64,000 nucleotides of DNA from Anomaloglossus baeobatrachus (Eukaryota; Chordata; Amphibia; Anura; Aromobatidae). The stretch lies in assembly GCF_048569485.1 (NCBI RefSeq), contig NC_134354.1, positions 447,291,786 to 447,355,785 on the forward strand, in the 5' to 3' direction. Below the pieces are notes generated by a model. It did no database searches. It saw nothing but the letters and a program-made list of their open reading frames with translations, and was not told the DNA's origin. The position numbers and the translations under genes were made by a program. Shown piece by piece: positions 25,026-36,207 of this stretch. The stretch's first letter is position 1. Each line of letters starts with the position of its first letter.

Positions 25026-27670
25026 CAGTGGGTGTCAGGGCTCCCGGCCATATGCCACTGGTGGGTACAGTCTGGGTGTCAGGGATCCCGGCCATATACC
25101 ACTGGTGGGTACAGTCTGGGTGTCAGGGCTCCCGGCCATATACCACTGGTGGGTACAGTCTGGGTGTCAGGGATCCCGGCCATATACCACTGGTGGGTAC
25201 AGTCTGGGTGTCAGGGATCCCGGCCATATACCACTGATGGGTACAGTCCGGGTGTCAGGGCTCCCGGCCATATACCACTGGTGGGTACAGTCTGGGTGTC
25301 AGGGCTCCCGGCCATATACCACTGGTGGGTACAGTCCGGGTGTCAGGGCTCCCGGCCATATACCACTGGTGGGTACAGTCTGGGTGTCAGGGATCCCGGC
25401 CATATACCACTGGTGGGTACAGTCTGGATGTCAGGGATCCCGGCCATATACCACTGATGGGTACAGTCCGGGTGTCAGGGCTCCCGGCCATATACCACTG
25501 GTGGGTACAGCCTGGGTGTCAGGGCTCCCGGCCATATACCACTGGTGGGTACAGCCTGGGTGTCAGGGATCCCGGCCATATACCACTGGTGGGTACAGTC
25601 TGGGTGTCAGGGATCCCGGCCATATACCACTGGTGGGTACAGCCTGGGTGTCAGGGATCCCGGCCATATACCACTGGTGGGTACAGTCTGGGTGTCAGGG
25701 ATCCCGGCCATATACCACTGGTGGGTACAGCCTGGGTGTCAGGGATCCCGGCCATATACCACTGGTGGGTACAGTCTGGGTGTCAGGGATCCCGGCCATA
25801 TACCACTGGTGGGTACAGTCCGGGTGTCAGGGCTCCCGGCCATATACCACTGGTGGGTACAGTCTGGGTGTCAGGGCTCCCGGCCATATACCACTGGTGG
25901 GTACAGTCCGGGTGTCAGGGCTCCCGGCCATATACCACTGGTGGGTACAGTCTGGGTGTCAGGGATCCCGGCCATATACCACTGGTGAGTACAGTCTGGG
26001 TGTCAGGGATCCCGGCCATATACCACTGATGGGTACAGTCCGGGTGTCAGGGCTCCCGGCCATATACCACTGGTGGGTACAGCCTGGGTGTCAGGGATCC
26101 CGGCCATATACCACTGGTGGGTACAGTCTGGGTGTCAGGGATCCCGGCCATATACCACTGGTGGGTACAGCCTGGGTGTCAGGGATCCCGGCCATATACC
26201 ACTGGTGGGTACAGTCTGGGTGTCAGGGATCCCGGCCATATACCACTGGTGGGTACAGTCCGGGTGTCAGGGCTCCCGGCCATATACCACTGGTGGGTAC
26301 AGTCTGGGTGTCAGGGCTCCCGGCCATATACCACTGGTGGGTACAGTCCGGGTGTCAGGGCTCCCGGCCATATACCACTGGTGGGTACAGTCCGGGTGTC
26401 AGGGCTCCCGGCCATATACCACTGGTGGGTACAGTCTGGGTGTCAGGGCTCCCGGCCATATACCACTGGTGGGTACAGTCTGGGTGTCAGGGCTCCCGGC
26501 CATATACCACTGGTGGGTACAGTCCGGGTGTCAGGGCTCCCGGCCATATACCACTGGTGGGTACAGTCCGGGTGTCAGGGCTCCCGGCCATATACCACTG
26601 GTGGGTACAGTCTGGGTGTCAGGGCTCCCGGCCATTTACCACTGGTGGGTACATTCTGGGTGTCAGGGCTCCCGGCCATATACCACTGATGGGTACACTC
26701 CGGGTGTCAGGGGTCCCGGCCATATACCACTGATGGGTACACCCCGGGTGTCAGGGCTCCCGGCCATATACCACTGGTGGGTACAGTCTGGGTGTCAGGG
26801 CTCCCGGCCATTTTCCACAGGTGGGTACAGTCTGGGTGTCAGGACTCCTGGCCATATACTACTGGTGGGTACAGTCTGGGTGTCAGGGCTCCCGGCCATA
26901 TACCACTGGTGGGTACAGCCTGGGTGTCAGGGATCCCGGCCATATGCCACTGACGGGTACATTCTTGGTGTCAGAGCTTTCGACCATATGCTACTGACGG
27001 GTGTCAGGGTTCCCAGCCATACCACTGGTGGGTACGGTCTAGGTGTCAGGACTCCTGGCCATATACCACTGATGGGTACAGTCTGGGTATCAGGACTCCT
27101 GGCCACACTGGTGGGTACAGTCTGGGTGTCAGGGCTCCCGGCCATTTACCACTGGTGGGTACAGTCAGGGTGTCAGGGCTCCCGGCCATATACCACTGGT
27201 GGGTACAGTCTGGGTGTCATGGATCCCGGCCATATACCACTGGTGGGTACAGTCTGGGTGTCAGGGCTCCCGGCCATATACCACTGATGGGTACAGTCTG
27301 GGTGTCAGGACTCCTGGCCACACTGGTGGGTACAGTCTGGTTGTCAGGGCTCCCGGCCATTTACCACTGGTGGGTACAGTCGGGGTGTCAGGGCTCCCGG
27401 CTATATGCCACTGACAGGTACAGTCTGGGTGTCAGGACTCCTGGCCATTTACCACTGGTGGGTACAGTCTGGGTGTCAGGGTTTCCGCCATGTGCCACTG
27501 ACGGGTACAGTCTGGGTGTCAGGGCTCCCGGCCATATGCCACTGGTGGGTACAGTCTGGGTCTCTCGGCCATATACCACTGGGGGTACAGTCTTGGTGTC
27601 AGAGCTCCCAGCTATATGCCACTGGTGGGTGCAGTGTGGGTCTCCAGGCCAGATACTACGGGTGCGTACA
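25026..27670. repeat. 44-bp minisatellite array
   Basis: About 60 head-to-tail copies of a 44-bp unit (GTCAGGGCTCCCGGCCATAT, then ACCACTGGTGGGTACAGTCT, then GGGT). The main alternation is GGGCTCCC versus GGGATCCC; the latter is a BamHI site, so BamHI would cut many units. Copies are very uniform from 25050 to 26800. Towards the right end they become irregular, with truncated units after 26930, as expected for decaying array edges. Because 44 is not divisible by 3 and the plus strand lacks stops, all three plus frames are open for up to 542 codons. These are not genes. Confidence 0.96.
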
Positions 27671-28149
27671 GTCTGCATCAGTATATCATGTACCTTATAT
27701 CCTTAGGAGACCATCTCTTACTCTAGGCACTTACCCAGGAACTGCACTGATAAAGAATATTAATACTCTGTATTATAATCTGTATCCACAGATGTACCAG
27801 CCCTATAACCCCTTCTTTCTGGCTTCTCTAACCCTAGCAATCTATTTGGGCCAGAGCATGCTGCAGGCAGTCGTCGTTCCAGTGGAAGTGTTATGTTGTG
27901 TTGTGCCCATTATATGGTCTGGCTGCTTGAGCCGCTCATTCAGCTTTATATTCTGGCTTCTAAACAGAGGGTTTTGCTCTGTGAAGGCATATGCACACGG
28001 GTGTGACAATTTCCTAATCCCCAACAATCCATAGGTGGCAGACTACCCCTGATTATCACTAGCTGCATGCTCTGTAATGTATACTGCACCTACTTTTACT
28101 TTTTGGATGTGATTATATCATTGTAGCACTATCATTTATCATCTAATAT
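27671..28149. other. Unassigned single-copy-like sequence
   Basis: AT-rich DNA after the 44-bp array. I see no coding signal, terminal repeats or known element. The plus frame that crosses it begins in the minisatellite and carries no recognisable protein. Confidence 0.5.
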
Positions 28150-28300
28150 AAAACATTAGTAGCAGTGAGATACAATGGAACAATGGAAGGAGTCAGTAGT
28201 CCAAGTTTGTTGTAAAAAGGTGCATTAGTCCCACACGCGATGTTTCAGGTCCTTCAGCCTTTCTCAGGTATATCACTCCTCTAGATAACTAATGGATGTT
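28150..28300 (-). mobile_element. Penelope-like element fragment (3' part)
   Basis: On the minus strand this contains a CCTGAGAAAGG...GAAACATCGCGTGTGGG block followed by GGACTAATGCACCTTTTT. I recognise this arrangement from amphibian Penelope-like retroelements, where a hammerhead-like motif sits in the terminal repeat. An inverted partner of the GGACTAATGCACCTTTTT segment lies at 28498-28515. It is a broken fragment. The family assignment rests on the motif order, not on coding sequence. Confidence 0.4.
28230..28268 (-). ncRNA. Relic hammerhead-ribozyme-like motif
   Basis: Minus strand: CTGAGAA (core consensus CTGANGA with one difference), a short helix II (AGG...CCT), then GAAA, then CATCGCGTGT. 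Hammerhead ribozymes of this minimal form are known from Penelope-like elements. The helices are weak and the core deviates, so activity is doubtful. Confidence 0.35.
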
Positions 28301-28383
28301 TTTTTGCTTTCTGCTCCTTATGTTTTGCTTTGGTCATCTTTTTATGATTTCATTGTTTGTGACTCGGATGTTTGATGCCATTA

Positions 28384-28449
28384 TTTGTGTATGTATGTAC
28401 TGCATGTGTGTATATATAAATATATATGTGTGTATATATATATATGTAG
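28384..28449. repeat. TG/TA-rich microsatellite
   Basis: Mixed TGTATGTA, TATATAAATATA, TGTGTGTA and TATATATATA runs. Simple-sequence DNA with no further structure. Confidence 0.85.
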
Positions 28450-28489
28450 ACTTTGTTATGCTTTTAAAAAGGCAAGTGTATCTGAAATG

Positions 28490-28625
28490 TTACATGTTGG
28501 ACTAATGCACCTTTTTTGCATCAAACTTCCAATATTTTCAGCTCTTGTATGGTGGTCTGTCTGGGAGTATCCACAAGCAGGCGTGCCCCCTGATTAATTC
28601 TTCACTGGTCATGATTTGGAGTGCT
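28490..28625 (+). mobile_element. Second Penelope-like fragment, opposite orientation
   Basis: Begins GTTGGACTAATGCACCTTTT, the inverted counterpart of 28216-28233, and runs on without clear end. Together with 28150-28300 it makes a head-to-head pair about 260 bp apart. This could be one internally inverted insertion or two insertions. Confidence 0.3.
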
Positions 28626-29235
28626 AACTACAATAGAACAATGTGATGTGAATGGCTTTTGCAGCGGGGAATCATTTAGATCTTTGTATTAATGTCTCAG
28701 AAACCTGATTGGATCGGCGGAGATCTACTCAAGAAGAATCTCCAGATGTCACTACATACAATGTCCCTGCAGTTTGTTTAGTATTGAGCAGTGCCAAACA
28801 GCTGCTGCCTTGTGCTTCACAGTCACAAATCCCAGAGGTGCGTTTTTTGACAGCCAGATATATTTGGCGCTTCCATAACAAGACACGGGGTGGAGGGAAC
28901 GGATCAAGATGATTTAATACACAGGAGTCATTGGATTTATTAATGTTTTATTTGCGTTCTGAACCAATAGCTCCTTTCATTTGTGTATTACAATGTAGAT
29001 AAACAGTGGAGTAATCATTAACAAAACATTGTGTAGCAGCTACAATGCCGTATTGTTTTATAATAGGTTGGTATGACATACTGCCAAATATTTGGACGCC
29101 AGCCTATGGAAAACTTGTATCAATGTAAAGAGGTTAGCAATAAGGTTCTGAAAAGTAACTATATACTGTGTGGCCTCGTATATAGCAAGCTGTGATACAC
29201 TATGGCCATTCATACTGTTGTATGCTAGTCTTTAT
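28626..29235. other. Unassigned sequence before the 58-bp array
   Basis: No coding signal beyond a 67-codon chance frame, and no terminal repeats seen. It ends where the first recognisable 58-bp unit starts (GAATGTGGCACATC). Confidence 0.5.
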
Positions 29236-31558
29236 GAATGTGGCACATCTTATTCCAGTGCTCCCATTATTAAGAGCCGTGCACCTATTTAGTGAATGTG
29301 GCACATCTTATTCCAGTGCTCCCATTATTAAGAGCCGTGCACCTATTTAGTGAATGTGGCACATCTTATTCCAGTGCTCCCATTATTAGGAGCCGTGCAC
29401 CTATTTAGTGAATGTGGCTCATCTTATTCCAGTGCTCCCATTATTAAGAGCCGTACACCTATTTAGTGAATGTGGCTCATCTTATTCCAGTGCTCCCATT
29501 ATTAGGAGGTGTACACCTATTTAGAGAATGTGGCTCATCTTATTCCAGTGCTCCCATTATTAGGAGGTGTACACCTATTTAGAGAATGTGGCTCATCTTA
29601 TTCCAGTGCTCCCATTATTAGGAGGTGTGCACCTGTTTAGTGAATGTGGCTCATCTTATTCCAGTGCTCCCGTTATTAAGAGCCGTGCACCTATTTAGTG
29701 AATGTGGCTCATCTTATTCCAGTGCTCCCATTATTAGGAGGTGTGCACCTGTTTAGTGAATGTGGCTCATCTTATTCCAGTGCTCCCGTTATTAAGAGCC
29801 GTGCACCTATTTAGTGAATGTGGCTCATCTTATTCCAGTGCTCCCATTTTTAGGAGGTGTACACCTATTTAGAGAATGTGGCTCATCTTATTCCAGTGCT
29901 CCCATTATTAGGAGGTGTGCACCTATTTAGTGAATGTGGCTCATCTTATTCCAGTGCTCCCATTATTAAGAGCCGTGCACCTATTTAGTGAATGTGGCAC
30001 ATCTTATTCCAGTGCTCCCATTATTAGGAGCCGTGCACCTATTTAGTGAATGTGGCTCATCTTATTCCAGTGCTCCCATTATTAAGAGCCGTGCACCTAT
30101 TTAGTGAATGTGGCTCATCTTATTCCAGTGCTCCCATTTTTAGGAGGTGTACACCTATTTAGAGAATGTGGCTCATCTTATTCCAGTGCTCCCATTATTA
30201 GGAGATGTGCACCTATTTAGTGAATGTGGCTCATCTTATTCCAGTGCTCCCATTTTTAGGAGGTGTACACCTATTTAGAGAATGTGGCTCATCTTATTCC
30301 AGTGCTCCCATTATTAGGAGGTGTACACCTATTTAGAGAATGTGGCTCATCTTATTCCAGTGCTCCCATTATTAGGAGGTGTGCACCTGTTTAGTGAATG
30401 TGGCTCATCTTATTCCAGTGCTCCCGTTATTAAGAGCCGTGCACCTATTTAGTGAATGTGGCTCATCTTATTCCAGTGCTCCCATTATTAGGAGGTGTGC
30501 ACCTGTTTAGTGAATGTGGCTCATCTTATTCCAGTGCTCCCGTTATTAAGAGCCGTGCACCTATTTAGTGAATGTGGCTCATCTTATTCCAGTGCTCCCA
30601 TTATTAAGAGCCGTGCACCTATTTAGTGAATGTGGCTCATCTTATTCCAGTGCTCTCATTATTAAGAGCCGTGCACCTATTTAGTGAATGTGGCTCATCT
30701 TATTCCAGTGCTCCCATTATTAGGAGGTGTGCACCTGTTTAGTGAATGTGGCTCATCTTATTCCAGTGCTCCCATTATTAAGCGCCGTGCACCTATTTAG
30801 TGAATGTGGCTCATCTTATTCCAGTGCTCCCGTTATTAGGAGGTGTACACCTATTTAGTGAATGTGGCTCATCTTATTCCAGTGCTCCCATTATTAGGAG
30901 GTGTGCACCTATTTAGTGAATGTGGCTCATCTTATTCCAGTGCTCCCATTATTAGGAGATGTGCACCTATTTAGTGAATGTGGCTCATCTTATTCCAGTG
31001 CTCCCATTATTAGGAGGTGTACACCTATTTAGTGAATGTGGCTCATCTTATTCCAGTGCTCCCATTATTAGGAGGTGTGCACCTATTTAGTGAATGTGGC
31101 TCATCTTATTCCAGTGCTCCCATTATTAGGAGCCGTGTACCTATTTAGTGAATGTGGCTCATCTTATTCCAGTGCTCCCATTATTAGGAGGTGTGCACCT
31201 ATTTAGTGAATGTGGCTCATCTTATTCCAGTGCTCCCATTATTAGGAGGTGTACACCTATTTAGTGAATGTGGCTCATCTTATTCCAGTGCTCCCATTAT
31301 TAAGAGCCGTGCACCTATTTAGTGAATGTGGCTCATCTTATTCCAGTGCTCCCATTATTAGGAGGTGTACACCTATTTAGTGAATGTGGCTCATCTTATT
31401 CCATTGCTCCCGTTATTAAGTGCCGTGCACCTATTTAGAGAATGTGGCTCATCTTATTCCAGTGCTCCCATTATTAGGAGATGTGCACCTATTTAGTGAA
31501 TGTGGCTCATCTTATTCCAGTGCTCCCATTATTAGGAGGTGTGCACCTATTTAGTGAG
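29236..31558. repeat. 58-bp minisatellite, main block
   Basis: About 40 copies of a 58-bp unit (GAATGTGGCTCATCTTATTC, CAGTGCTCCCATTATTAAGA, GCCGTGCACCTATTTAGT). Two unit types are intermingled: TTAAGAGCCGTGC and TTAGGAGGTGT(G/A)C. A characteristic run with GTTTAGTG and CCCGTTATT units recurs with an offset of 754 bp (13 units; for example 29621 and 30375), showing internal segmental duplication. Interrupted at 31559 by a Penelope-like element and resumed at 33717. Confidence 0.96.
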
Positions 31559-31559
31559 G

Positions 31560-32643
31560 TGGGCACTGATAAATGGAGTCAACCTGGGCTCACTAAGGAG
31601 GATATTCCAATTTTTTGTAAGAACCTGTCGTACCTTATCCCAATGGTTGTTATATGTGGTCACCAAGTTTATAGTGCCCATCTCAGTTCTCAGTCTGCCC
31701 CGAAACGTGTCGGACCGTGGGGTGTTGGCTGAGTGTTGGAAGGCTTTGGAAACAACCTTGCGTGGGTATCCTCTCTTGATAAATCGCGTGGTCAAATCTT
31801 GTGCCTCATTCCTAAAGGTGGTGACATCGGTACAGTTGCGGCGTACTCGCAAAAACTGCCCCTTGGGTATCCCGTCTCGCACATGTCTCGGATGAAAAGA
31901 GGAGTAATGTAACACACTATTGGTAGCTGTCTGTTTCCGGAACAGGGATGTTGTAATATGGTTGTTCTCTAACATAACCCTCAAATCGAGGAATTCCACC
32001 ATTGTTGTTGATATACTTGCAGACAGTCGGATGTGCCACGGATTCTCATTCAGCTGGGCAATAAAATCTTCACAAGACGCACGGTCACCTGTCCAGAGAA
32101 AAAGAACATCGTCGATTATCTAAACCATTTTGGCACGTGCCTCTGGAACAAAGCGATGGGCGCCACCTGTGTCTCCTCCCACCAACCCAAAAATAGGTTG
32201 GCATAGGAGGGGGCACAGCGGGCACCCATCGCGGTCCCAGACGTTTGTTTGTAGAAAACACGATCGAACACGAAAAAACTATTTTGTAAAACAAAATGTA
32301 ACAGTTCAAGAAGAAACGAATCGTGTTTCCTATCACCTGTAGAGCGACGATCCAGAAAGTAGGTGACCGTCTGAATTCCCAAATCGTGTTCAATGCACGT
32401 ATATAGCGACTCGATGTCCATGGTGACCAAGAGTGTACCAGCCTGTACCTCCACCTGTTCAAGTTGGGTGATCAAGTGCGACGAATCTCTGACGTATGAA
32501 TCCAAAGTAAGGACATATGGCTGCAAATAAAAGTCCACATAAATGTCATATGGACACGTGATGTAGGCCATAAGTGTTTGTGCGTGACATATCAGCATTG
32601 TGTGTGCGTAATATAGGTACCCGTTTGATGGATTGACATCCAA
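31560..32643 (-). pseudogene. Penelope-type reverse transcriptase remnant
   Basis: In two minus-strand segments the translation shows Penelope-RT landmarks in the right order: VTMDIESLYT (RT motif A region), then GTAMGARCAPSYANLFLG (motif B region), then downstream TSLFRKQTATNSVLHYSSFHP and IPKGQFLRVRRNCT, which are typical of the conserved C-terminal part of Penelope RTs. The family copies RNA into DNA for its own transposition. No GIY-YIG endonuclease part was found. The copy is broken at several places and clearly not functional. Confidence 0.85.
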
Positions 32644-32905
32644 TATCCCTCTAGTGGCAATATGATCAGTACCACTGTGCTGTTAAGTTTTTTTCATCCC
32701 TACACTTGAAATGTCCCTTCGGGGATTACTCACTGATACTGCGCATGCGCAGACTTATGTGTGATTTCCGTATATACAAAGTGACTTATATTGTTCATCT
32801 AGCACATATGTATTACCTGTTTTATATGCATGATGTATAATACATATGTCTTTTGTATATTATGGGATCGCTAATCGTGCTTGTGGCGCGGATATTACTG
32901 CGCTT

Positions 32906-33120
32906 GCGTTCGGGCTGTGACGTTTGCCTGCAAACAGGGACCATGTGATTTGATCACATGATTCACAATGGCGGCGCCCATTGGCGTCTTCAGGTTGCAT
33001 AGCGACCCTGCATGGTAGCTTCCGTTCGGGCTGTGACGTTGGCCTGCTGAAAAGGATCATGGGATTTGATCACATGACTTACAATGGCGGCGCCCATCGG
33101 CGTCTCCAGGTTGCATAGCG
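32906..33120 (+). repeat. 115-bp tandem duplication in the Penelope-like terminal region
   Basis: Two adjacent copies, starting with TTCGGGCTGTGACGTT at 32909 and 33024, 115 bp apart. Each contains TTTGATCACATGA, a CAATGGCGGCGCCCAT core and CAGGTTGCATAGCGACC. The ATGGCGGC core resembles a YY1-type site. A tandem pair upstream of a TATTTAA motif suggests promoter repeats, an inference only. Confidence 0.8.
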
Positions 33121-33213
33121 ACCTCTCCCTCCTCCTCCTTGCCCATGCTGGTAAGCAATTTTCTTTGATTATAACGGCTATTTAAGACATATCTACCACA
33201 GTGTACCTCACTT

Positions 33214-33257
33214 TCCCCTGAGGAAGCTACAACTCCCTGTAGCGATACGCGTGGGGT
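33214..33257 (+). ncRNA. Hammerhead-ribozyme-like relic in Penelope-like DNA
   Basis: Plus strand: CCC (helix I) then CTGAGGA at 33218-33224 (matches CTGANGA). A perfect 6-bp helix II follows, GCTACA/TGTAGC (33226-33231 with 33238-33243), then GATA at 33244 where GAAA is expected, CGCG, and GGGG closing helix I. The layout is the minimal hammerhead described from Penelope-like elements. The altered GAAA box and the GTG at the expected cleavage triplet suggest it no longer cleaves. Confidence 0.5.
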
Positions 33258-33716
33258 TTTTCACCCCACCCTTCTCATGATATTTGCTTTGCCATTTACC
33301 CCGTGCAGGACCCCTGGGTATGTGAATTGCCATATTTGTTCCAGACATTTGTCTTTAGGGCAGATTACTTCCATGCGGCTTTGAGGTATTTGTAGGCAGT
33401 AATTGTCTTTCTGCTTGCCATTGTTTCGTTTAGTATGCCGTGCTTGCTGCCTATTATTGATTGAACAAGGTCCTTTGGCTATCACATTTACTCTGATTTA
33501 TCATGTGGGGTTTTTCTTTGGCTTGCTGAGAGGGTGGGGTGTATTTTGGTGGCCTATATTATTGGTACCAAATGTATGTACAAGCTTTTTGCCTTTTTAA
33601 TTGTTTTTAATGAATATCTGTGTGTTTGTATGTTTTTGATTAATAAAATGATATTACATGGTCATTTCTGGTGATCCCACTTGTTGCACATTTTCTTTTT
33701 CTCTTGTGTACCATAC

Positions 33717-34996
33717 ATTATTAAGAGCCGTGCACCTATTTAGTGAATGTGGCTCATCTTATTCCAGTGCTCCCATTATTAAGAGCCGTGCACCTATTTA
33801 GTGAATGTGGCTCATCTTATTACAGTGCTCCCATTATTAAGAGCCGTGCACCTATTTAGTGAATGTGGCTCATCTTATTCCAGTGCTCCCGTTATTAAGA
33901 GCCGTGCACCTATTTAGTGAATGTGGCTCATCTTATTACAGTGCTCCCATTATTAGGAGGTGTGCACCTATTTAGTGAATGTGGCTCATCTTATTCCAGT
34001 GCTCCCATTATTAAGAGCCGTGCACCTATTTAGTGAATGTGGCTCATCTTATTCCAGTGCTCCCATTATTAGGAGGTGTGCACCTATTTAGTGAATGTGG
34101 CTCATCTTATTCCAGTGCTCCCATTATTAGGAGGTGTGCACCTATTTAGTGAATGTGGCTCATCTTATTCCAGTGCTCCCATTATTAAGAGCCGTGCACC
34201 TATTTAGTGAATGTGGCTCATCTTATTACAGTGCTCCCATTATTAAGAGCCGTGCACCTATTTAGTGAATGTGGCTCATCTTATTCCAGTGCTCCCGTTA
34301 TTAAGAGCCGTGCACCTATTTAGTGAATGTGGCTCATCTTATTACAGTGCTCCCATTATTAAGAGGCGAGCACCTATTTAGTGAATGTGGCTCATCTTAT
34401 TCCAGTGCTCCCATTATTAAGAGCCGTGCACCTATTTAGTGAATGTGGCTCATCTTATTCCAGTGCTCCCATTATTAGGAGGTGTGCACCTATTTAGTGA
34501 ATGTGGCTCATCTTATTCCAGTGCTCCCATTATTAGGAGGTGTGCACCTATTTAGTGAATGTGGCTCATCTTATTCCAGTGCTCCCATTATTAGGAGGTG
34601 TGCACATATTTAGTGAATGTGGCACATCTTGTTCCTTTTCTGCCATCATTAAGAGGCGAGCACCTATTTAGTGAATGTGGCTCATCTTATTACAGTGCTC
34701 CCATTATTAGGAGGTGTGCACCTATTTAGTGAATGTGGCTCATCTTATTCCAGTGCTCCCATTATTAGGAGGTGTGCACCTATTTAGTGAATGTGGCTCA
34801 TCTTATTCCAGTGCTCCCATTATTAGGAGGTGTGCACCTATTTAGTGAATGTGGCACGTCTTGTTCCTTTTCTGCCATCATTAAGAGGCATGCACCTATT
34901 TAGAGAATTTGGCACATCTTATTCCAGTTCTCTTATCATTAAGAAGTATGCATCTATTTAGCGAACGTGGCTCATCTTATTCCAGTGCTCCCATCA
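33717..34996. repeat. 58-bp minisatellite, second block
   Basis: About 22 units continuing the array after the Penelope-like insertion. Homogeneous to about 34610, then increasingly variable. Units such as GGCACATCTTGTTCCTTTTC, TGCCATCATTAAGAGG and GCACATATTTAG mark the decaying edge. The last unit is cut at a TTAA by the element starting at 35001. Confidence 0.95.
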
Positions 34997-35000
34997 TTAA

Positions 35001-36191
35001 CCCATTCACCCCCGGTCGATTTCCTGGTTTTTGTTTTATTTTTTGCTCCCCTTTTTCTGAGAGCCGTAACTTTTTTATTTTCTTTCCATACGAGAGCTTG
35101 ATTTTTGCAAGACGAGTTGTACTTTTCAATGAAACCATAAGTTTTACGATATAGTGTACTGGAAAATGGCAGAAAAATTCCAAGTGCGGAAAAATGGCAA
35201 AAAAGCGCGATTGCATGATTGTTTTTGGGGTATTTTATTCACCGTGTTCATTATATAGTAAAATTGATGTGTTGGTGTGATGCCTAAGGTCGGTATGAGT
35301 TTATAAACACCAAACATGTATAGGTTTACTCTTATCTAAGTGGTTAAAAAAAATTCAGAAGTTTGTCCAAAAAAAGTGGTGCACTGTTTGTGCTGTATTC
35401 CGTGACCCGTAGAGTTCTCATTTTTCAGGATATGAGGTGTAGTGGCTACTTATTTTTTGTGTCTCGAGCTGACATTTATTGGTGCTATTCTTGCGCAGAT
35501 GCTACATTTTGATTGCCTGTTATTGCATTTTGCGCAGAATTTGCCACGACCAAAAAAAAATAATTTTGGCGTTTGGAATTTTGTTGAAGCTACGCCATTT
35601 ACTGATTAGATTAATTGATTTTATATTTTGATAGATCAGGTATTTCTGAATGCAGTGATACCAATTATGTGTATATTGTTTAACCGTTTAATTTTCTATG
35701 GGGCAAATAGGGGGGATTTGAATTTTTTTTTAAAACCTTTTTTTTTAATTTTACTAGTCTTCCTAGGGGACTATAAGGATCAGCAGTCTGATTGCTCATT
35801 CAGAAATGCTGCATCATTGTTACAGCTGCTGCTCTGCCAGCTGTAACAGAAACTACGTCATGAAAGCGACAGAGGAGTGATCACATGACCCGTCGCTACC
35901 ATGACAACCATCAGCTCCCCAGGATCATATCACGGGGCCTCTGATAGTGGCGGGGAAAGGCGCATTCCCCGCTACAGTGATTTAAATATCGCTATCATAT
36001 TTTGACAGGGTGATTTAAGGGGTTAACAGGCACGGATGGATCGTGGATCCACCCTCGTCTTTGAGGCACACATGTCTGCTGTTCAAATCAGCAGTCATAT
36101 GCGGGGATCACTGCTGGCTAACCGCAGCAGCCGGCGGTGATCACCCCTTCATGATTTAGGACGTATTGTTATGTCCTAGGTCGTGAAGGGG
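35001..36191. mobile_element. Non-autonomous TTAA element (piggyBac-like)
   Basis: Flanked by TTAA on both sides (34997-35000 and 36192-36195). Its ends are imperfect inverted repeats: CCCATTCACCCCCGG at the left and CCTAGGTCGTGAAGGGG at the right, read inverted as CCCCTTCACGACC. The target is a 58-bp minisatellite unit, which continues on the other side (AGGGGCGTGTACC). No transposase frame is present. The interior (CTGAGAGCCGTAAC, GACGAGTTGTACTTTTCAAT, TCTAAGTGGTTAAAAAAAAT, TGCGCAGAATTTGCCACGAC) matches a family I recall as very common in frog genomes. The superfamily call rests on TTAA and ends only; Kolobok would be the alternative. Confidence 0.75.
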
Positions 36192-36207
36192 TTAAGGGGC
36201 GTGTACC

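Larger units (their letters stand above)
31559..33716. mobile_element. Penelope-like retroelement inserted in the minisatellite
   Basis: A 2.16-kb block separates two parts of the 58-bp array. The left half encodes Penelope-type reverse transcriptase on the minus strand. The right half (about 32650-33716) reads as terminal-repeat DNA on the plus strand, with a CpG-rich tandem duplication, a TATTTAAGA box-like site, a hammerhead-like motif and an AATAAA near 33642. The array resumes out of phase, with about 28 bp of a unit missing and no clear target duplication. Opposed orientation of the RT part and the terminal-repeat part suggests internal inversion on insertion or two joined copies. Broken, old to intermediate age. 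Confidence 0.75.

Noticed and set aside
25105-26733. A 542-codon plus-strand open frame with 44-residue repeats
   Set aside because: Translation artefact of the 44-bp minisatellite, open in all three plus frames.
31481-31895. Plus-strand frames across the right edge of the 58-bp array
   Set aside because: They start in the minisatellite and are antisense to Penelope-type RT sequence.
29236-34996. Regularly spaced repeats resembling a CRISPR array
   Set aside because: The repeat unit is contiguous, with no variable spacers, and the surrounding DNA is eukaryotic. It is a minisatellite.
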